Below, piece by piece: positions 4,711-7,617 of a stretch of DNA of 7,617 bases. Position numbers and translations under genes: made by a program. The notes beneath the pieces are model-generated. The model was given only the letters and a program-made list of their open reading frames with translations. It was not told the DNA's origin and ran no database searches. Location: contig CAIVKT010000730.1 of the NCBI GenBank assembly GCA_903906615.1, positions 1 through 7,617 on the forward strand, written 5' to 3'. Origin of the DNA: an uncultured Bacteroidota bacterium. Lineage in GTDB: Bacteria > Bacteroidota > Bacteroidia > Chitinophagales > Chitinophagaceae. How positions within the stretch are numbered: the stretch's first letter is position 1; each line of letters opens with the position of its first letter.

Positions 4711-7260
4711 ATGGATTCTAATTTCTCACCAAAGGTCAAGGAGATCATTTCTTATAGCCGTGAGGAAGCTTTAAGACTGGGCAATGATTTTATCGGCACA
4801 GAACATCTGTTGCTGGGCCTCATCCGCGAAGGCGAAGGTATGGCGCTGAAGGTGCTTCAGACCATGCACGTAGATCTTTTTGAGCTGCGCAAAGAGCTGG
4901 AGCTGGCTATCAAAGACAAGAACAACAAACCCCTTGCCAACATCAACAGCCTGCCGCTTACCAAGCAGGCCGAAAAGGTGATCCGCATCACTGTGCTGGA
5001 AGCCAAGGCGCTGAAAAGCACCACGGTGGAAACCGAGCACCTGATGCTCTCCATCCTGAAAAACAAAGAAAACGTGGCTACGCAGATACTTCATCACTAT
5101 GAAGTTGATTACGAGCGTTTCAAGGGCGAATTGAGCATTTTGCAGGGTGGCACGCCATCGGCAGACTATAACGATCCGGGATCGGAAGAGTTTGATGACG
5201 ATGACGAACGCCGCCAGTTTCAGCAGCAGCGCAAGCCCGCAGGCAGCGGCGGCGCCACAAAGTCTAAAACGCCGGTACTCGATAACTTCGGCAGGGACAT
5301 TACCAAGTTCGCAGAGCTGGGTACCCTCGACCCTATTGTGGGCCGTGATGAAGAAATAGAGCGTGTATCACAGATACTCTCCCGCCGCAAAAAGAACAAT
5401 CCTATACTTATAGGTGAGCCGGGCGTGGGTAAAACAGCTATAGTAGAGGGCCTGGCACTGCGCATTGTGCAGCGCAAGGTATCGCGTGTGCTGTTTGATA
5501 AACGTGTGATCAGCCTTGATCTTGCAGCCCTGGTGGCCGGTACCAAGTACCGTGGCCAGTTTGAAGAGCGCATGAAGGCCATCATGAACGAGCTGGAAAA
5601 GAACCGTGATGTGATCCTGTTCATAGACGAGATACATACGATAGTAGGCGCAGGTGGCGCATCCGGCTCGCTGGATGCTTCCAATATCTTTAAGCCTGCC
5701 CTGGCCCGTGGCGACCTCCAGTGCATCGGCGCATCCACACTGGATGAGTACCGCATGTATATTGAAAAGGATGGCGCACTCGACCGTCGTTTCCAGAAGG
5801 TATTGATAGAACCACCAAGCGTGGAAGAAACTATTATCATCCTGAACAACATACGCTCCAAGTACGAGGACTTCCATAATGTGATCTATGACGCAGAGTC
5901 AATAGAAGCCTGTGTGAAGCTGAGCGACCGCTACATGACCGACCGCCTGCTGCCCGATAAGGCAATAGACGTGATGGACGAAGCCGGAGCGCGTGTACAC
6001 TTAAAGAACATCAACGTTCCGCAAAATATCCTTGACCTGGAAAAGAAGATAGAGGATATCAAGCAGGAAAAGAATAAGGTGGTGAAGAGCCAGCGCTTTG
6101 AAGAAGCCGCAGCGCTCCGCGACAGGGAAAAACGCCTGGGCGAAGAGCTGGACCGCGCGAAAGCAGAGTGGGAAGAAGAAGCCAAGCACAAGCGCTACCC
6201 GATAAACGAAGAAGCAATAGCAGAGGTGATCAGTATGATGACCGGCATACCTGTGATGCGTATGGTGGAAGCCGAAAGCGCCAAGCTGCGCCGTATGGAC
6301 GAAGACCTGAAAGCTAATGTGGTAGGGCAGGACGAGGCGATCTCTAAAATAGTAAAAGCCATACAGCGGAACCGTGTGGGCCTTAAAGACCCCCGCAAGC
6401 CTATTGGCTCTTTCATCTTCCTGGGCCCTACAGGCGTAGGTAAGACAGAGCTGGCCCGTGCACTGGCCCGCTACATGTTCGACAGCGATGACGCACTGAT
6501 ACGCGTGGACATGAGCGAGTACATGGAAAAATTCTCCCTCAGCCGCCTTATAGGCGCGCCTCCGGGATATGTGGGCTACGAAGAAGGCGGGCAGCTTACC
6601 GAAAAGGTACGCCGCAAACCCTACTCTGTAGTGCTGCTGGATGAGATAGAAAAAGCGCACCCGGATATCTTCAATATCATGCTACAGGTACTGGATGACG
6701 GACAGCTCACCGATGGCCTTGGCCGTAAGGTGGACTTTAAGAACACGCTCATCATCATGACCTCTAATATTGGCGCACGCCAGTTGAAGGACTTTGGCGC
6801 AGGCGTAGGTTTCTCTACATCGGCCAAAACTGAGAACGCTGAAGAGAACAGCCGTGGTGTGATAGAAAAAGCATTGAAGCGTACCTTCTCTCCTGAGTTC
6901 CTGAACCGCATTGATGATGTGGTGATCTTCAACTCGCTGGAAGAAAAGCACATCAACATGATCATTGACATCATCATGAAGGATGTGATGAAGCGCCTCA
7001 ATAACCTTGGCTTTACCCTCGTGCTTACCGAAACTGCCAAGAAGTTCATTGCAGAGAAAGGCTATGACCAGCAGTTTGGCGCAAGGCCGCTGCACAGGGC
7101 CATACAGAAGTACCTGGAAGACCCGCTGGCTGAGGAGATCCTCAACCACCGCATCAAATCCGGCGACAATGTTACTGCCGATTACCTGGAAGCAGACGGT
7201 AAGATCACATTTACCATTGATCATACCCCTGCAAAGAAAGAAGAAGAAGAAGCAGCTTAA
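4711..7260 (+). CDS. clpC: ClpC-type ATP-dependent unfoldase, Clp protease ATP-binding subunit
   Basis: An 849-residue AAA+ unfoldase that feeds proteins to the ClpP peptidase in the cytoplasm. Order: two Clp-N repeats (about 4-145, with GTEH at 29-32 and ETEH at 107-110); an acidic linker with FDDDDER (161-167); NBD1 with Walker A GEPGVGKT (235-242), pore loop KYRG (279-282), Walker B ILFIDE (302-307) and arginine fingers Arg359/Arg360; a UVR middle domain (about 441-476, with [14 protein letters not shown]); NBD2 with Walker A GPTGVGKT (572-579), pore loop GYVG (619-622), Walker B VVLLDE (640-645), Arg733 and sensor-2 GAR (790-792). The VGF tripeptide at 699-701 matches the ClpP-docking loop. 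The tail is acidic (KKEEEEAA). The UVR domain and length fit ClpC, not ClpB or ClpA. The start is the ATG at 4711 ([12 protein letters not shown]); an upstream TTG at 4669 adds 14 residues without family similarity. No clpP or adaptor gene is in the window. Confidence 0.97.
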   Translation: MDSNFSPKVKEIISYSREEALRLGNDFIGTEHLLLGLIREGEGMALKVLQTMHVDLFELRKELELAIKDKNNKPLANINSLPLTKQAEKVIRITVLEAKALKSTTVETEHLMLSILKNKENVATQILHHYEVDYERFKGELSILQGGTPSADYNDPGSEEFDDDDERRQFQQQRKPAGSGGATKSKTPVLDNFGRDITKFAELGTLDPIVGRDEEIERVSQILSRRKKNNPILIGEPGVGKTAIVEGLALRIVQRKVSRVLFDKRVISLDLAALVAGTKYRGQFEERMKAIMNELEKNRDVILFIDEIHTIVGAGGASGSLDASNIFKPALARGDLQCIGASTLDEYRMYIEKDGALDRRFQKVLIEPPSVEETIIILNNIRSKYEDFHNVIYDAESIEACVKLSDRYMTDRLLPDKAIDVMDEAGARVHLKNINVPQNILDLEKKIEDIKQEKNKVVKSQRFEEAAALRDREKRLGEELDRAKAEWEEEAKHKRYPINEEAIAEVISMMTGIPVMRMVEAESAKLRRMDEDLKANVVGQDEAISKIVKAIQRNRVGLKDPRKPIGSFIFLGPTGVGKTELARALARYMFDSDDALIRVDMSEYMEKFSLSRLIGAPPGYVGYEEGGQLTEKVRRKPYSVVLLDEIEKAHPDIFNIMLQVLDDGQLTDGLGRKVDFKNTLIIMTSNIGARQLKDFGAGVGFSTSAKTENAEENSRGVIEKALKRTFSPEFLNRIDDVVIFNSLEEKHINMIIDIIMKDVMKRLNNLGFTLVLTETAKKFIAEKGYDQQFGARPLHRAIQKYLEDPLAEEILNHRIKSGDNVTADYLEADGKITFTIDHTPAKKEEEEAA

Positions 7261-7279
7261 TAGCCGCCGATAAATACTG

Positions 7280-7317
7280 AAAAGCGAATGGCCTCTTATC
7301 GGGGGCCATTCGCTTTT
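7280..7317 (+). terminator. Rho-independent terminator of clpC
   Basis: A perfect 14-bp stem lies 19 bases after the clpC stop: AAAAGCGAATGGCC at 7280-7293 pairs with GGCCATTCGCTTTT at 7304-7317 around a 10-nt loop. The stem can be lengthened inward by a G-T and a C-G pair. Because one arm starts with AAAA and the other ends with TTTT, it can act in both directions. It is the clearest transcription boundary in the window and separates clpC from the following gene. Confidence 0.88.
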
Positions 7318-7341
7318 ATACTTTGTGTCATTAATCTATCC

Positions 7342-7404
7342 TCACGAGGCTTTTGGCTAAAGCCAACATATTTCCCATCCTAGCACGGCCTAAAAGCCGC
7401 GGGA
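7342..7404. repeat. Long imperfect inverted repeat, REP-like (putative)
   Basis: Two 15-base arms, 7342-7356 (TCACGAGGCTTTTGG) and 7390-7404 (CTAAAAGCCGCGGGA), pair with 12 Watson-Crick pairs, one G-T pair and two A-G mismatches around a 33-nt centre. The left arm can alternatively fold on its own as GGCTTT-TGGCT-AAAGCC (7348-7364), and the right arm as CGGC-CTAAAA-GCCG (7386-7399). Two nearby palindromes in an intergenic gap resemble bacterial REP elements linked to RAYT transposases, but copy number elsewhere in the genome cannot be seen here. The rest of the 7318-7535 gap shows no open reading frame or RNA gene that I recognise. Confidence 0.4.
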
Positions 7405-7488
7405 ACTGGTACAATCTTATTGTCACATGCACTTCGTCTGCGCTTTTAGAAACGCTACAGCAATATGCCTGTTTACCCCTTAATTTTT

Positions 7489-7516
7489 ATTGGGAGTAAC
7501 CGGTTTAATAATTTAG
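7489..7516 (+). promoter_or_regulatory. Possible Bacteroidota promoter for the last gene
   Basis: ATTG at 7489-7492 and TAATTTAG at 7509-7516 are each one base away from the -33 TTTG and -7 TAnnTTTG elements, with 16 bases between them. Transcription would start a few bases later and leave a very short leader before the ATG at 7536. Both boxes are imperfect, so this is only a candidate. Confidence 0.3.
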
Positions 7517-7535
7517 CCTTACTAAAATCAACCAC

Positions 7536-7617
7536 ATGGATAGGAAACATTTTCTGAAAGGCGTGAGTATCATGAGCATTGGCGCAGTTGCCCTGCCTGT
7601 ATTAGGTATCTCTAAAG
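7536..7617 (+). CDS. Start of an exported protein with a Tat-like leader (partial, 27 residues visible)
   Basis: The frame from the ATG at 7536 runs off the right edge of the window. The visible N-terminus, MDRKHFLKG followed by a hydrophobic stretch (VSIMSIGAVALPVLGIS), resembles a twin-arginine signal peptide (S/D-R-R-x-F-L-K) with Arg-Lys in place of Arg-Arg. Bacteroidota use such leaders for cofactor-containing periplasmic enzymes such as oxidoreductases or dioxygenases, but nothing of the mature domain is visible and I assign no function. No Shine-Dalgarno sequence is seen; the ATG follows an AAATCAACCAC leader. The gene lies after the clpC terminator and is likely an independent transcription unit. 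Confidence 0.65.
   Translation, partial: MDRKHFLKGVSIMSIGAVALPVLGISK

Noticed and set aside
5220..5877. Long minus-strand open frames inside clpC
   Set aside because: Antisense shadows of clpC caused by its codon bias; the sequences are Ser/Arg- or His/Cys-rich and resemble no protein family.
7411..7423. Small inverted repeat ACAAT-CTT-ATTGT in the last intergenic gap
   Set aside because: Arms of five bases with no supporting context; not distinguishable from chance.

Overview
The window looks like a chromosomal segment from a Bacteroidota bacterium, most likely near the Chitinophagaceae; the family placement is inference. The clues are a GLPGLI-family secreted protein next to a TonB-receptor-type outer-membrane barrel, a ClpC-type unfoldase with a UVR middle domain, starts without clear Shine-Dalgarno sequences, and a perfect Bacteroidota -7 box (TAnnTTTG) before rnz. 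No rRNA, tRNA, CRISPR array or transposase gene was seen.

Layout. (1) 1-1827, plus strand: the 3' end of an outer-membrane beta-barrel gene, a GLPGLI-family exported protein 18 bp later, then a small A-rich orphan exported protein. (2) 1829-3489, minus strand: ribonuclease Z (rnz, TTG start) followed by an FNR-type flavin oxidoreductase, probably one transcript; its end meets the orphan gene with a 1-bp gap. (3) 3572-4133, plus strand: a compact hicA-hicB toxin-antitoxin module (hicA starts at TTG), preceded by a strong 23-bp palindrome. (4) 4139-4513, minus strand: a degenerate STAS-domain protein of the kind I recall lying beside rnz in other Bacteroidota. (5) 4711-7260, plus strand: complete clpC, divergent from the STAS gene, with a 22-bp palindrome in the shared upstream region and a strong hairpin terminator behind it. 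(6) 7318-7535: an intergenic stretch with a long imperfect inverted repeat that resembles a REP-like element. (7) 7536-end: the start of a gene whose product begins with a Tat-like leader.

How the genes relate. The barrel and GLPGLI genes form an envelope unit. The rnz and FNR genes form a housekeeping unit (tRNA 3'-end maturation plus a redox enzyme). ClpC is the ATPase of a protein quality-control protease. The most informative feature is the position of hicAB: it lies opposite in orientation between STAS and rnz, as if it had been inserted into an ancestral STAS-rnz arrangement. rnz then appears to have its own promoter in the gap beside the hicA palindrome. I see no convincing new multi-gene system. 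The points most worth a second look are the hicA palindrome combined with a HicB that lacks a visible DNA-binding domain, the palindrome upstream of clpC, and the inverted repeat after clpC.
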